Below are positions 25,899 through 34,261 of a stretch of DNA of 64,000 nt, piece after piece. Source of the stretch: Burkholderia sp. Ax-1719 (GTDB lineage Bacteria > Pseudomonadota > Gammaproteobacteria > Burkholderiales > Burkholderiaceae); NCBI RefSeq assembly GCF_011753055.1, contig NZ_VWWJ01000021.1, positions 1-64,000 of the forward strand. Direction: 5' to 3'. The translations under genes were made by a program, and so were the position numbers. Below the pieces are notes generated by a model. That model was not told where the DNA came from. It searched no databases and worked only from the letters and a program-made list of their open reading frames with translations. Numbering within the stretch: position 1 is the first letter of the stretch; every line of letters begins with the position of its first letter.

Positions 25899-26563
25899 TG
25901 GCTGCTACGCCTGAAACCGCCGGCAATGATGCGACCCAGGGCGCGAATCACGGCACCCCGCCGCTCGGCCGCGTCGTGCTGGCGTCGAACAATGCGGGCA
26001 AGCTGCGCGAATTCGCGGCGCTGCTCGCAGCCGCGGGGATCGAGCTCCTGCCGCAAGGCTCGCTGAACGTGCCCGAAGCCGAAGAGCCGCACGCCACTTT
26101 CGTCGAGAACGCGCTCGCCAAGGCGCGCCATGCGTCGAAGCTCACCGGCCTGCCCGCCATCGCCGACGATTCCGGCCTGTGCGTGCGTGCGCTGCGCGGC
26201 GCGCCGGGCGTGTATTCGGCGCGCTACGCGCAACTCGCGGGCGGCGAAAAGAGCGACGCGGCCAATAATGCGCTGCTGGTGCAGAACCTCAAGGATCAGG
26301 CCGACCGCCGCGCGTACTACTTCTGCGTGCTCGTGCTCGTGCGCCACGCCGACGATCCCGAACCGCTGATCGCCGAAGGCCGCTGGCATGGCGAAGTGAT
26401 CGACGCCCCGCGCGGCGACCACGGCTTCGGCTACGACCCCTACTTCTACGTGCCGGGCCTCGAAGCCACGGCCGCGGAACTCGACCCGGCGCTCAAGAAC
26501 GCGTCGAGCCATCGTGCCATCGCCCTGCGGCAACTGCTCGCACGGCTGGAGGAAGAAGCGTGA
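25898..26563 (+). CDS. rdgB: Non-canonical purine NTP pyrophosphatase RdgB/HAM1
   Basis: Cleans the nucleotide pool by hydrolysing dITP, ITP and XTP to monophosphates. Motifs are VVLASNNAGKLREF, TFVENALAKARHAS, ADDSGLCV, and GDHGFGYDPYFYVPG, with SSHRAIALRQL near the C-terminus. At 221 residues it has an unconserved ~25-residue N-terminal tail before the core. The ATG overlaps the rph stop by one base, and its own stop overlaps the hemW GTG (GTGA). The three genes form one transcription unit. Confidence 0.95.
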   Translation: MAATPETAGNDATQGANHGTPPLGRVVLASNNAGKLREFAALLAAAGIELLPQGSLNVPEAEEPHATFVENALAKARHASKLTGLPAIADDSGLCVRALRGAPGVYSARYAQLAGGEKSDAANNALLVQNLKDQADRRAYYFCVLVLVRHADDPEPLIAEGRWHGEVIDAPRGDHGFGYDPYFYVPGLEATAAELDPALKNASSHRAIALRQLLARLEEEA

Positions 26564-27777
26564 GCCAGCAGCACCAGACCGGCCTCGACGTCGTGCAATC
26601 GTTCACGATGCCGGGCAGCATTCGCCTCACGTCGCTGCCGCCGCTCTCGCTTTACGTGCATTTTCCGTGGTGCGTGCGCAAATGCCCGTACTGCGATTTC
26701 AACTCGCACGAATGGAAAGGCGAGCGCTTCCCCGAGGACGATTATCTCGACGCCCTGCGCGCCGACCTCGAACAGTCGCTGCCGCTCGTGTGGGGCCGCC
26801 AGGTGCATACGATCTTCATCGGCGGGGGCACGCCCAGTCTGCTGTCGGCGAAGGGGCTTGATCGCATGCTCTCGGATATCCGCGCGCTGCTGCCGCTGGA
26901 CGCCGACGCGGAAATCACGCTCGAAGCGAATCCCGGCACCTTCGAAGCCGATAAATTCGCGCAATTTCGCGCCAGCGGCGTGAACCGGCTGTCGATCGGC
27001 ATCCAGAGTTTCAACGAGGCGCATCTGAAGGCGCTCGGCCGCATTCACGACGCGGCGCAGGCGCGCCACGCGGTGGAAGTCGCGGCGAACACCTTCGACA
27101 ACTTCAATCTCGACCTGATGTTCGCGCTGCCGACGCAGACGCTCGCCGAATGTCAGACCGATATCGAAACGGCGCTCGCGTTCAAGCCGCCGCATCTGTC
27201 GCTCTATCACCTCACGCTCGAACCGAACACCATGTTCGCGAAGTTCCCGCCCGTGCTGCCCGATGACGACCAGTCGGCGGATATGCAGGAGTGGATTCAC
27301 GCGCGCACGGCGGAAGCCGGTTATAGGCGCTATGAGGTGTCGGCGTATGCGCAGCCGGGCCGCCAGAGCCGCCACAATCTCAACTACTGGCGTTTTGGCG
27401 ATTATCTGGGCATCGGCGCGGGCGCGCATACCAAGCTGTCGTTCCCGAACCGCATCGTGCGGCAGGTGCGCTACAAGCATCCGGCGACTTTCATCGAAGA
27501 AGCGCGCGCGGGCAAGCCGATCCAGGAAGAGCACGAGGTGAGCGCGAAGGATCTGCCTTTCGAGTTCATGCTCAATGCTCTGCGTCTGGTGGAAGGTTTT
27601 CCGGTGTATCGCTTCGCCGAACGCACGGGCCTGCCAATCACCACGATCGAGCCGCAACTGCAGGAAGCGGAAAAGCGCGGCCTCATCACGCGCGATTACG
27701 AGAAGATCGTGCCGACGGAGCTGGGTCAGCGCTTCCTCAACGATCTGCAGGAGCTGTTTTTGAAGGATGCTTCTTAA
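26560..27777 (+). CDS. hemW: Radical SAM heme chaperone HemW
   Basis: A 405-residue radical SAM protein related to HemN. The cluster motif is CVRKCPYCDF near residue 48. SAM-binding and fold motifs follow: IFIGGGTPSLLS, EANPGTFE, and LSIGIQSFNEAHLKALGR. The HemW C-terminal domain is present (FEFMLNALRLVEGF). HemW lacks the extra residues needed for coproporphyrinogen oxidation and is thought to deliver heme. The start is a GTG overlapping the rdgB stop, with GGAGGAAG upstream. A possible weak hairpin (27814-27837) lies downstream. Confidence 0.93.
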   Translation: MSQQHQTGLDVVQSFTMPGSIRLTSLPPLSLYVHFPWCVRKCPYCDFNSHEWKGERFPEDDYLDALRADLEQSLPLVWGRQVHTIFIGGGTPSLLSAKGLDRMLSDIRALLPLDADAEITLEANPGTFEADKFAQFRASGVNRLSIGIQSFNEAHLKALGRIHDAAQARHAVEVAANTFDNFNLDLMFALPTQTLAECQTDIETALAFKPPHLSLYHLTLEPNTMFAKFPPVLPDDDQSADMQEWIHARTAEAGYRRYEVSAYAQPGRQSRHNLNYWRFGDYLGIGAGAHTKLSFPNRIVRQVRYKHPATFIEEARAGKPIQEEHEVSAKDLPFEFMLNALRLVEGFPVYRFAERTGLPITTIEPQLQEAEKRGLITRDYEKIVPTELGQRFLNDLQELFLKDAS

Positions 27778-27867
27778 GCCCGACGCAATTCTGGCGTGAT
27801 GTTTTGATCTGCACCCATCGGTGAGACTGCCGGTGGGGGCACATTCCAGGTTACAATGCGCGGCTCC

Positions 27868-27957
27868 GGAGGTGTGGCAGAGTGGTTGAATGCACCGGTC
27901 TTGAAAACCGGCGAAGGGGTAACCCTTCCGTGAGTTCGAATCTCACCGCCTCCGCCA
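27868..27957 (+). tRNA. tRNA-Ser (anticodon TGA)
   Basis: A 90-nt class II tRNA. Acceptor GGAGGTG pairs with CGCCTCC (one G-U pair), the anticodon loop is CTTGAAA, there is a long variable arm, and CCA is encoded. A TACAAT box lies 10 bp upstream. It reads UCA. Confidence 0.97.
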
Positions 27958-28173
27958 GATTCGCGCATCGTCTGCGCCGACACAATCTGGATCTCTTTCG
28001 CGGCTTCAGTCCGCTGCCTGTCTGCCAATCGCCATGTTCCCGATACCCCGACCTCGCACGGTCGATGGGATCCATGCCGACGTCCATCGCGACAGACGCC
28101 AACGAGCTCCGCACATCCATCGCGAAACCCGCTGGCGAAAAGGACGGGCCAAACGCGCCCTGCTCCCGGCTGC

Positions 28174-28557
28174 TTACTGGTTGAAAACGCCCGTCTTCTG
28201 CGAGACGTCCGACACGCTCATCGAGTAGCGCTTCACGACGTTCTTCTGGTCGAACATCACGACGAGTTCCTTCTTCTTGCCGCTCGCGCTCGAACCGAAC
28301 AGGTTCACGACGGGGATGTAGTTGACGGCGTCGCCGTGCATCTTCGCGAACTCGTAGCGCCAGATTTCGAGGCCACCGTCGGTGAACTCGGTTTTGGCCG
28401 GCGAGCCGAACATTTCGCGAACCTGATCCTTGGTCGTTTTGCCTTCGACAACCTTCGTCGATACGGACTCTTCGGTCTCCGAACGCAGACTGTCGTTACC
28501 CGTGCCGGCACAGCCAGCCAGAGCCAGAATGACAGCGCACAAAGCGATCTTCTTCAC
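28174..28557 (-). CDS. SmpA/OmlA (BamE-like) lipoprotein
   Basis: A 127-residue predicted outer-membrane lipoprotein. Signal MKKIALCAVILALAGC ends in the lipobox LAGC at residues 13-16. The mature part has KTTKDQVREMFGSPAKTEF, the helix-turn typical of the SmpA/OmlA fold, and ends in a beta strand. It may be a paralogue of BamE rather than BamE itself, since it lacks nearby bam genes. The start is a GTG preceded by GGGGGAAG. It is divergent from the small membrane protein gene at 28776. Confidence 0.82.
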   Translation of the reverse strand: MKKIALCAVILALAGCAGTGNDSLRSETEESVSTKVVEGKTTKDQVREMFGSPAKTEFTDGGLEIWRYEFAKMHGDAVNYIPVVNLFGSSASGKKKELVVMFDQKNVVKRYSMSVSDVSQKTGVFNQ

Positions 28558-28717
28558 ACTTCCCCCGATTTAACGTAAATAAATGCATATTGAATATTTT
28601 TTGGAGCATCGCTACGTCGAATTGCGAGTCTCCGCACGGGTTATCGGTAAGGGAATGTAAAAATTAAGGGTCATGACGTTTTTTTAGTCATACGCCATTC
28701 CTGCTTTCCGGCATTTG

Positions 28718-28736
28718 ACTAGGTGAAAACCCTAGT
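28718..28736. promoter_or_regulatory. ACTAGG/CCTAGT palindrome, candidate operator
   Basis: Perfect 6-bp arms around a 7-nt spacer, ACTAGG-TGAAAAC-CCTAGT. It lies 40-60 bp before the small membrane protein gene, overlapping a TTGACT box (28715-28720). The regulator is not identified. Confidence 0.5.
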
Positions 28737-28775
28737 ATTGCGGTAAAATCCCAACCTTCGATGGGATCAACCGCC

Positions 28776-28988
28776 ATGCCGCACCGTTACCAACTGCTTG
28801 AAAAGTTTGCTTTTTCTATCGTCGTCCTGTTTGCCGTGATGTGCTCGAGCTACATCGCGTGGGAAAGCTCGCCTGATCTGCGCGAGAACGTCCAGGTGGG
28901 CAAGGAGCTGTTCCTGAAGAGCGGCGAATATTCGTACGCCTGCTCCACCGTAGTGGCCGATCCCTGCGCCCAGTTCCCGGTTGAGTAA
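28776..28988 (+). CDS. Small single-span membrane protein, 70 residues
   Basis: Begins MPHRYQLLEKFAFS; an upstream ATG at 28761 would add MGSTA. One membrane segment (FSIVVLFAVMCSSYIAW) follows a basic N-terminus, so the C-terminal half probably faces the periplasm. That half has two cysteines eight apart (CSTVVADPC), which could form a disulfide. Function is unknown; I do not recognise a family. It is a single gene with a palindromic operator candidate upstream. Confidence 0.6.
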   Translation: MPHRYQLLEKFAFSIVVLFAVMCSSYIAWESSPDLRENVQVGKELFLKSGEYSYACSTVVADPCAQFPVE

Positions 28989-29166
28989 GCCGGTGTAAGC
29001 CGATCGAATCGGCGCCGGCAAAGCAACTTCGCGTCGCCTATCCTGCGCGGCGCATGGGCATAGCGCCCCCCTCCGAGGTACTTTCACCCGCCACGGGTGA
29101 CTGCGGATTGATTCCCTTCGCGTTTGAACTAAGCTCGAATCTGTCTCGCCTCCGAGCCTGCTCGCC

Positions 29167-29679
29167 ATGCTCATCCGCGCCTGTCTGCGCAACGGCCTTG
29201 CGGCCGTGAGCGCCGCCGCTCTCCGCCGCCTCGGCCCGGCTCTGATGCTTGCGCTCGCAAGCGCCTGCACGATCACGCCGCCGCCTCGACCTCTGCTCAT
29301 CATTCCACCGCAGGCCATCAACAGCACCACGCTCGACGACTATCGCGCGCAGATCGCGAAGCGCATCGTCGAGCGCAATCCGACCTATGTCCTGCACGGC
29401 TCGCCGCAAGCGATGTTGCGCTCGCTGGTGGTGGTGTCGTTCACGGTCAATCGCGACGGTCAGGTGGTGAAGTCCTCGGTCTATCGCACCAATGGCGACG
29501 ACGGCGCTGAAACCACCGCGCTCGCCACCTTGCGGCGCGCGCAGCCACTGCCCGCGCCGCCGCCGCGCCTGCTCAACTCGGTCGGCCAGATCGAGCTGTT
29601 CGAGGACTGGCTCTTCAACGACGACGGCAAGTTCCAATTGCGCACGCTCGCCTCACCGCAGGCGCAGAACTACAACTGA
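29167..29679 (+). CDS. TonB-C-like lipoprotein, hypothetical
   Basis: A 170-residue protein with an N-terminal signal of about 33 residues ending in a lipobox-like LASAC. The mature part has VVVSFTVNRDGQVVKSSVYR, the pattern of the TonB C-terminal domain, followed by LATLRRAQPLPAPPPRLL. It lacks the long Pro-rich spacer and N-terminal anchor of true TonB, so it is a TonB-C-domain envelope protein of unknown role. ATG start, with a GAGCC sequence upstream; the ribosome site is weak. Confidence 0.72.
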   Translation: MLIRACLRNGLAAVSAAALRRLGPALMLALASACTITPPPRPLLIIPPQAINSTTLDDYRAQIAKRIVERNPTYVLHGSPQAMLRSLVVVSFTVNRDGQVVKSSVYRTNGDDGAETTALATLRRAQPLPAPPPRLLNSVGQIELFEDWLFNDDGKFQLRTLASPQAQNYN

Positions 29680-29709
29680 TCGCCGGGTTGATCGTCGCTT
29701 ACGGCCGCC

Positions 29710-29739
29710 TTGCTGGCGGCCCTCCCCGCTCGTTATAAT
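29710..29739 (+). promoter_or_regulatory. Candidate promoter for the MHS transporter
   Basis: TTGCTG, 18-bp spacer, perfect TATAAT. The implied leader of about 310 nt (29745-30057) is GC-rich, stays open in frame with the transporter from 29932, and holds no recognisable gene. Confidence 0.5.
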
Positions 29740-30057
29740 TTTTGGCTATCCCCTGTCGGCCTTGTGCCGATCCTGCCTGCGCGCCGCGTCACCCACGCCG
29801 CGCCGCAGCGCCCATCGACCGTGCTTGAGATCCGCATCGCGCCAATCCGGCGCGCGCGCCTGCCGGTCCCGCTTTCGCGCGCACAGTTGCCGCTGTGCGA
29901 TGCATACTGACGAATCGTTGCCGGATCAAGGATGCCGTCGTGGCGCTGCCTGCGCCCGCGCTGCACCGCCCTGCCGCTTCGAGCTTTGAACAAAGACGCC
30001 CGCGCCGCGCTTCGCTCGAGCCCGTCAGCGCGCGTCAAAACGACTGGAGACCCTTCG

Positions 30058-31374
30058 ATGTCCACCTCACCGCTTTCGTCGGCGAGCGCCGATCAGCCCG
30101 ACGCCGCCCGCCAGCAGAGCACCGCGCGCGTGATCTTCGCGAGCTTCATCGGCACCGCCATCGAGTTCTACGACTTCTATGTCTACGCAACGGCCGCGGC
30201 GCTCGTGATCGGCCCGGTGTTCTTCCCGCACGGCTCGGCGACGGCGCAGGCGCTGTCGGCGTTCGTGACTTTCGGCATCGCCTTCGTGGCGCGTCCGATC
30301 GGCTCGTTCCTGTTTGGACATTTCGGCGACCGTATCGGCCGTAAATCGACGCTGGTGGCCTCGCTGCTCGTGATGGGTCTGTCCACCACGCTGATCGGCT
30401 TCGTGCCCGGTTATGACTCGATCGGCAGCCTCGCGCCGATCCTGCTGTGCGTGCTGCGCTTCGGCCAGGGCATCGGTCTGGGCGGCGAATGGGGCGGCGC
30501 GGCGCTGCTCGCCACTGAATACGCGCCGCAGGGCAAGCGCGGCTGGTTCGGCATGTTTCCGCAGCTTGGGCCGTCGGTGGGCTTTCTGGCCTCGAACGGG
30601 CTGTTCTTCGGTCTTGCCTCCACACTCTCCGACCAGCAGTTCCGCGACTGGGGCTGGCGCGTGCCGTTCGTGGTCTCGGCGGTGCTGGTGGCGCTCGGTC
30701 TTTACGTGCGCCTGAAGATCGCCGAAACGCCCGCGTTCAAGGCCGCCATCGAGCGCGAGGAGCGCGTCAAGGTGCCGGTCGCAACGCTGCTGGGCAGCTA
30801 CTGGTGGCCGACCATCCTCGGCGCGCTGGCCATGGTGGTCTGCTACACGCTGTTCTACAACGCCACGGTGTTCTCGCTCTCGCACGGCGTGACGGCGCTG
30901 CATATTCCGCGTCCGACCTTCCTCGGCATGCTGTGTATCGCGGTGGTGTTCATGGGCATCGCCACGCCGATTTCAGCCGCTTTGAGCGATCGCTTTGGCC
31001 GCAGGCCGGTGCTGATCGTCGGCTGCATTCTGGCGATTCTCTCGGGCTTCACGATGCAGCCGCTGCTCGGCAGTGGTTCGCTGCCGCTCGTGCTGCTGTT
31101 TCTCGTGATCGAGCTGTTCCTGATGGGCGCGACGTTCGCTCCGATGGGCGCTCTGCTGCCCGAACTGTTCCCGACCAGCGTGCGCTATACGGGCGCGGGC
31201 GTCGCCTACAACCTGGGCGGCATTCTGGGCGCGTCGGTCGCGCCGTACATCGCACAGCAACTGGCGGCGCGCGGCGGGCTCACGTGGGTCGGCGCGTATG
31301 TGTCGATCGCGGCGTGCGTGAGTCTTGTCGGCGTGCTGTGCATGCGTGAGACGCGCCACACGTCGCTGAGCTGA
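30058..31374 (+). CDS. MFS transporter, metabolite:H+ symporter (MHS) family
   Basis: A 438-residue inner-membrane transporter with 12 hydrophobic segments. It begins ARVIFASFIGTAIEFYDFYVY, a strong MHS marker. The loop 2-3 motif is GHFGDRIGRKSTL, repeated in the second half as ALSDRFGRRPVL, and GLGGEWGGAALLATEYAP is also typical. The family includes shikimate, alpha-ketoglutarate, citrate and proline/betaine carriers; the substrate here is not clear. Start is the ATG after CTGGAG. A strong terminator follows. Confidence 0.92.
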   Translation: MSTSPLSSASADQPDAARQQSTARVIFASFIGTAIEFYDFYVYATAAALVIGPVFFPHGSATAQALSAFVTFGIAFVARPIGSFLFGHFGDRIGRKSTLVASLLVMGLSTTLIGFVPGYDSIGSLAPILLCVLRFGQGIGLGGEWGGAALLATEYAPQGKRGWFGMFPQLGPSVGFLASNGLFFGLASTLSDQQFRDWGWRVPFVVSAVLVALGLYVRLKIAETPAFKAAIEREERVKVPVATLLGSYWWPTILGALAMVVCYTLFYNATVFSLSHGVTALHIPRPTFLGMLCIAVVFMGIATPISAALSDRFGRRPVLIVGCILAILSGFTMQPLLGSGSLPLVLLFLVIELFLMGATFAPMGALLPELFPTSVRYTGAGVAYNLGGILGASVAPYIAQQLAARGGLTWVGAYVSIAACVSLVGVLCMRETRHTSLS

Positions 31375-31395
31375 TCCAGCCCGCGTCATCCAGAC

Positions 31396-31433
31396 AAAAA
31401 AGCGGAGTCCGCCAGCCGGACTCCGCTTTTTTT
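31396..31433 (+). terminator. Rho-independent terminator after the MHS transporter
   Basis: Stem AGCGGAGTCCG / CGGACTCCGCT with flanking A6/T8 and a 5-nt loop. Confidence 0.93.
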
Positions 31434-31441
31434 TGATCACT

Positions 31442-31469
31442 TTGGACACGCGCGCGACGTGCCTATACT
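31442..31469 (+). promoter_or_regulatory. Promoter of the 59-residue membrane protein gene
   Basis: TTGGAC, 16-bp spacer, TATACT. A 14-bp tandem repeat follows directly. Confidence 0.6.
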
Positions 31470-31473
31470 GAAA

Positions 31474-31501
31474 TCAACGCGCTGAATTCAACGCGCTGGA
31501 T
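31474..31501 (+). repeat. 14-bp tandem direct repeat in a leader
   Basis: Two copies of TCAACGCGCTGAAT (the second has G for A at one position), then a partial third (TCAAGG). The copies lie between the promoter and the ribosome site of the next gene. Confidence 0.8.
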
Positions 31502-31526
31502 TCAAGGCATGAACAGGAGGCCGACG

Positions 31527-31706
31527 ATGAACCTGCATCTAAGCAACGCCGATGTCGTCCTGATGATTGCCCTTGCGCTGGGCATCTCCCTGTTCCTCGC
31601 CTTCCGGCTGCGCACGACCACGTGGCGCGCCGTCGTGGTCGAAGCCCTGGTCGCTAACGCCGCTGCCGTTGCAGCGGTCGTCGCCGTCGAAATGCTGCTG
31701 GCGTGA
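31527..31706 (+). CDS. Small two-span membrane protein, 59 residues
   Basis: Start is the ATG after AGGAGG with 7-bp spacing. Two hydrophobic segments are visible (VVLMIALALGISLFLAF and VVEALVANAAAVAAVVAVEM) joined by a short basic loop RLRTTTWR. This makes a helical hairpin with both ends on the same side. Function is unknown and no family was recognised. It is a stand-alone gene with a good promoter. Confidence 0.65.
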   Translation: MNLHLSNADVVLMIALALGISLFLAFRLRTTTWRAVVVEALVANAAAVAAVVAVEMLLA

Positions 31707-31775
31707 CGGCGGCCGCGACAGCGATCCGTTGATTACGCATGGACGCCGCGCCTTGCGTGTCCGGGAGAGCGTCTA

Positions 31776-31889
31776 TCAGTTGTAGTAGCCGTGGTGATAG
31801 TAGCCGCCGCCCGCCGGCACGACGATGCATCCGGCCAGCGACGCTGCAAGCACTGCACCCACAATCAGCGTAAGCGTCAATCGTTTCAC
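31776..31889 (-). CDS. Very small lipoprotein, 37 residues
   Basis: Reads MKRLTLTLIVGAVLAASLAG, then C and IVVPAGGGYYHHGYYN. There is a clear lipobox LAGC, so the mature peptide is only about 17 residues and rich in Gly, His and Tyr. The start is GTG with GGGAG upstream at 8-bp spacing. Many Burkholderiales encode such short envelope lipoproteins; function is unknown. It is similar in plan to the 36-residue one at 33523. Confidence 0.68.
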   Translation of the reverse strand: MKRLTLTLIVGAVLAASLAGCIVVPAGGGYYHHGYYN

Positions 31890-32179
31890 TTCGTTCTCCC
31901 ATCGAGTCAATGTCTGATGTCCTGCCCGGCCGTGCCTCGCATGGCGTGCGGTGGACAGTTCAGATTTAACTCGACGGCGAATCCCCTATGCGTTGCAATT
32001 TGTAAGTAGCGGTGTGGCCCGTGTTACAGGCTTCACGCGCCTGCGCAGCGCCACGTGCGATTCGCGCCGCATACCGCACGCAACGGCGACACTTTTAACA
32101 AGTTGGTAATCGAGTTGATGATCGGCTGAACGCGCGGATTCACGCACAACGTGACGCTGCCGTGACGCACGCCGCAATG

Positions 32180-32217
32180 AAAACGGCCCGCCCGTCTGTG
32201 TGAGACGAGCGGGCCGT
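32180..32217 (-). terminator. Terminator of waaC
   Basis: A 9-bp ACGGCCCGC/GCGGGCCGT stem extended by CGTCT/AGACG, with TTTT on the minus strand. The 31890-32179 stretch has nothing else that I can support. Confidence 0.8.
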
Positions 32218-32248
32218 GGCAAACAAAGCCGGCGAAAACGCGTAAAAC

Positions 32249-33253
32249 TCAGGCAGCCGTCACCGCGGGGCCTTTCGATGCATCGCCCGTGCGTGCGGGA
32301 TAAACGCGATCGACCGCATCGAGCGCCACCGATACCGGCGGCACATGACGACCGTCGCCGATCGAGATCGAACGATCGGGCGCGCGCACGCCCAGGTGTT
32401 CGGCGTTGGTCGCGATGAAAATCATCACGGTGGGTTTGAGCAGCGCGTGGCCCAGATGCACGAAGCCCGTATCCGTGCCGACCACCAGCGCGCTATCTTC
32501 GATGCGCTGCGCCACCTGCGTGACCGTCAGGCGAGGCAGGATGGTCGCGCCCGGCACGAGCGCGGCAATTTCCTTCGCGGTGGCGTGCTCGGCATCCGAT
32601 CCCCACGGCAGCTCGATACGCAGACCGCGCTTGACCAGTTCGTTGCACAGCTCGCCCCAGTGCGCGACAGGCCACTTCTTCTCTTCCTTCGACGTGGCGT
32701 GAAAGATCAGCGCGGTGGGCGCATCGGGCGTCGGCAGCGCGTCGCCGTCGCGCGGAATGCGCATCTGGAAATCGGGCGGCGTATCGATGGTATAGCCGAG
32801 CGCCTCGCCCGTGCTGATACGCATGCCCAGCCACGCGTCGCATTTCGGACGCGGCCCAAAGCGGCCGTTATAGGCGAAGGCCGCGCCCCGCTCGCCAAGA
32901 TCCTGCCCGAGATAGCCGAAACGGCGCTTGCCGCGCGCAATGAACGCGATGATGGCGCTCTTGTACACGCCGTGAATATCGATGATGGCGTCGTAGCGTT
33001 CGCGGCGCAATTCGGAGATCGAATCCCAGATCGCCTTGAAGTCGCTCCATTTGCGCGCCTTCTTGAAACGGCGCAGCGGCGCGCAGAGCACGCGGTCGAT
33101 CCCCGCGTTCCAGTGGACGATCCCCGCGAACGCCTCGTCCACGGCCCAATCGACCTTGACGCCGGGGAATTTGCGCTGGACATCGGCGACGACGGGAAGG
33201 GCCTCGACGACATCGCCGAGCGAGGTCACCTTGACTATCAAAACTCGTTTCAT
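32249..33253 (-). CDS. waaC: Lipopolysaccharide heptosyltransferase I
   Basis: Transfers the first L-glycero-D-manno-heptose to Kdo of lipid A in LPS core synthesis, at the inner face of the cytoplasmic membrane. The 334-residue GT9 enzyme begins MKRVLIVKVTSLGDVVEALP, typical of WaaC (WaaF starts differently). The acceptor region has WAVDEAFAGIV and the ADP-heptose site has HATSKEEKKWP, then VVGTDTGFVHLGHALLKPTV. A start ATG at 33253 fits the family; the ribosome site is weak. It is a single-gene unit. Confidence 0.94.
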   Translation of the reverse strand: MKRVLIVKVTSLGDVVEALPVVADVQRKFPGVKVDWAVDEAFAGIVHWNAGIDRVLCAPLRRFKKARKWSDFKAIWDSISELRRERYDAIIDIHGVYKSAIIAFIARGKRRFGYLGQDLGERGAAFAYNGRFGPRPKCDAWLGMRISTGEALGYTIDTPPDFQMRIPRDGDALPTPDAPTALIFHATSKEEKKWPVAHWGELCNELVKRGLRIELPWGSDAEHATAKEIAALVPGATILPRLTVTQVAQRIEDSALVVGTDTGFVHLGHALLKPTVMIFIATNAEHLGVRAPDRSISIGDGRHVPPVSVALDAVDRVYPARTGDASKGPAVTAA

Positions 33254-33401
33254 TGTGCTGCGGACGCGGAGGCCCGATTTCGATGATTTGCCGGCATTTT
33301 TCCCGAGATTCTAGCGGACGGAGCCGTTCGCAACAGGCGAAATCTGCGAACGTTTGCGCATTTCATCGGTCCCCGCTTTGGCGGGGCGTCGAGTCGGGGC
33401 G

Positions 33402-33461
33402 AAAAAAAAGCCCGGCGGCATGTCGATGGTCGATTGCTCGAACCGCTGACATGCGCCGGGC
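33402..33461 (-). terminator. Terminator after the 36-residue lipoprotein
   Basis: Long stem of about 14 bp with one bulge (GCCCGGCGGCATGTC region against GACATGCGCCGGGC) and T8 on the minus strand. Confidence 0.75.
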
Positions 33462-33522
33462 CGGGCGCGGCTGTGCTGATCTACGCCAGCGAGCCTGCCG
33501 CCAGAATCAATCGATCACGACG

Positions 33523-33633
33523 TCAATAGATCACGACGGGCGCGGGCCGAACGTACATCGGCCGCGCGGGAACGACGACGCAGCCGGCGAGCACGATCGC
33601 GAGCGCCGCCGCAGCGAGCAGTTTTCTGCTCAT
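33523..33633 (-). CDS. Very small lipoprotein, 36 residues
   Basis: Reads MSRKLLAAAALAIVLAGC followed by VVVPARPMYVRPAPVVIY. The lipobox LAGC is at residues 15-18, giving a mature peptide of about 19 residues rich in Pro and Val. An AGGAG ribosome site is 8 bp upstream of the ATG, and a strong terminator lies downstream. Function is unknown. The next gene upstream is also an envelope protein (YXWGXW type). Confidence 0.7.
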   Translation of the reverse strand: MSRKLLAAAALAIVLAGCVVVPARPMYVRPAPVVIY

Positions 33634-33689
33634 GGTGTTTCTCCTTGCCGATCAAACTGGTTAAGCAAATTCAGGCGAAACCAGGCGGC

Positions 33690-34007
33690 TTAAGCGGCCC
33701 AGTGGCCTTCGACCCAGTGCCAGTTCGGGCCGTGCGCGATCCAGTGGCCCGGCACCCAGTGATAGCCCACGCGTTCGGCTTGCCAGTGGCCGGCGATCCA
33801 GACGTAGCGGCCGTGGTCCCAGCGCCAGTGGCCCTTGTCCCAGACATAGCCGACGCGCGGCGCGGGCACGACTTCGATGCGTTCGACGGGCGGCGGCGCG
33901 CTCGGCTCGACGACGACGATTTCAGCGAAGGCCGGCGCGGCAACGGCGCACGTACCCGCGGCGACGATAGCGGCCTTGGCGATCAGCAGGCGGATGGAGT
34001 TGTTCAT
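33690..34007 (-). CDS. YXWGXW-repeat exported protein
   Basis: A 105-residue secreted protein with an N-terminal signal peptide (cleavage near APAFA at about residue 28). The mature part carries tandem aromatic repeats of the YxWxxGHW type: YVWDKGHWRWDHG, YVWIAGHWQAE, YHWVPGHWIAHG, and WHWVEGHWAA. This is the YXWGXW repeat family, of unknown function. ATG at 34007 was preferred over the GTG at 34016 because of AAGGG placed 8 bp upstream. Confidence 0.85.
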   Translation of the reverse strand: MNNSIRLLIAKAAIVAAGTCAVAAPAFAEIVVVEPSAPPPVERIEVVPAPRVGYVWDKGHWRWDHGRYVWIAGHWQAERVGYHWVPGHWIAHGPNWHWVEGHWAA

Positions 34008-34261
34008 GTAGTTCACCCTTTGAGTAGGACGCCATGAGTGGCGTTACCCGATCAATGCGCGAGCAGGCGTCTGCGCTGACAGCGGCCGTGTAACCGCAGG
34101 GGGTGAAGTGAAACCGAATATTTCGGTAAGGTAAGGAATGCGACGAGGCGGGGATTCAGCGAGGGTTCAGCGGGAAAAAAACAGGCTGCGCGCGCGTTGA
34201 AAACGGCGCCCAGCTATATCGAGACAAGTGCGGCACACGCGTGCACCGCACTCGCTACGAA

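Noticed and set aside
27814..27837. Hairpin after hemW as a terminator
   Set aside because: Pairing depends on a G-U pair and no T-run follows; kept only as a weak remark under hemW.
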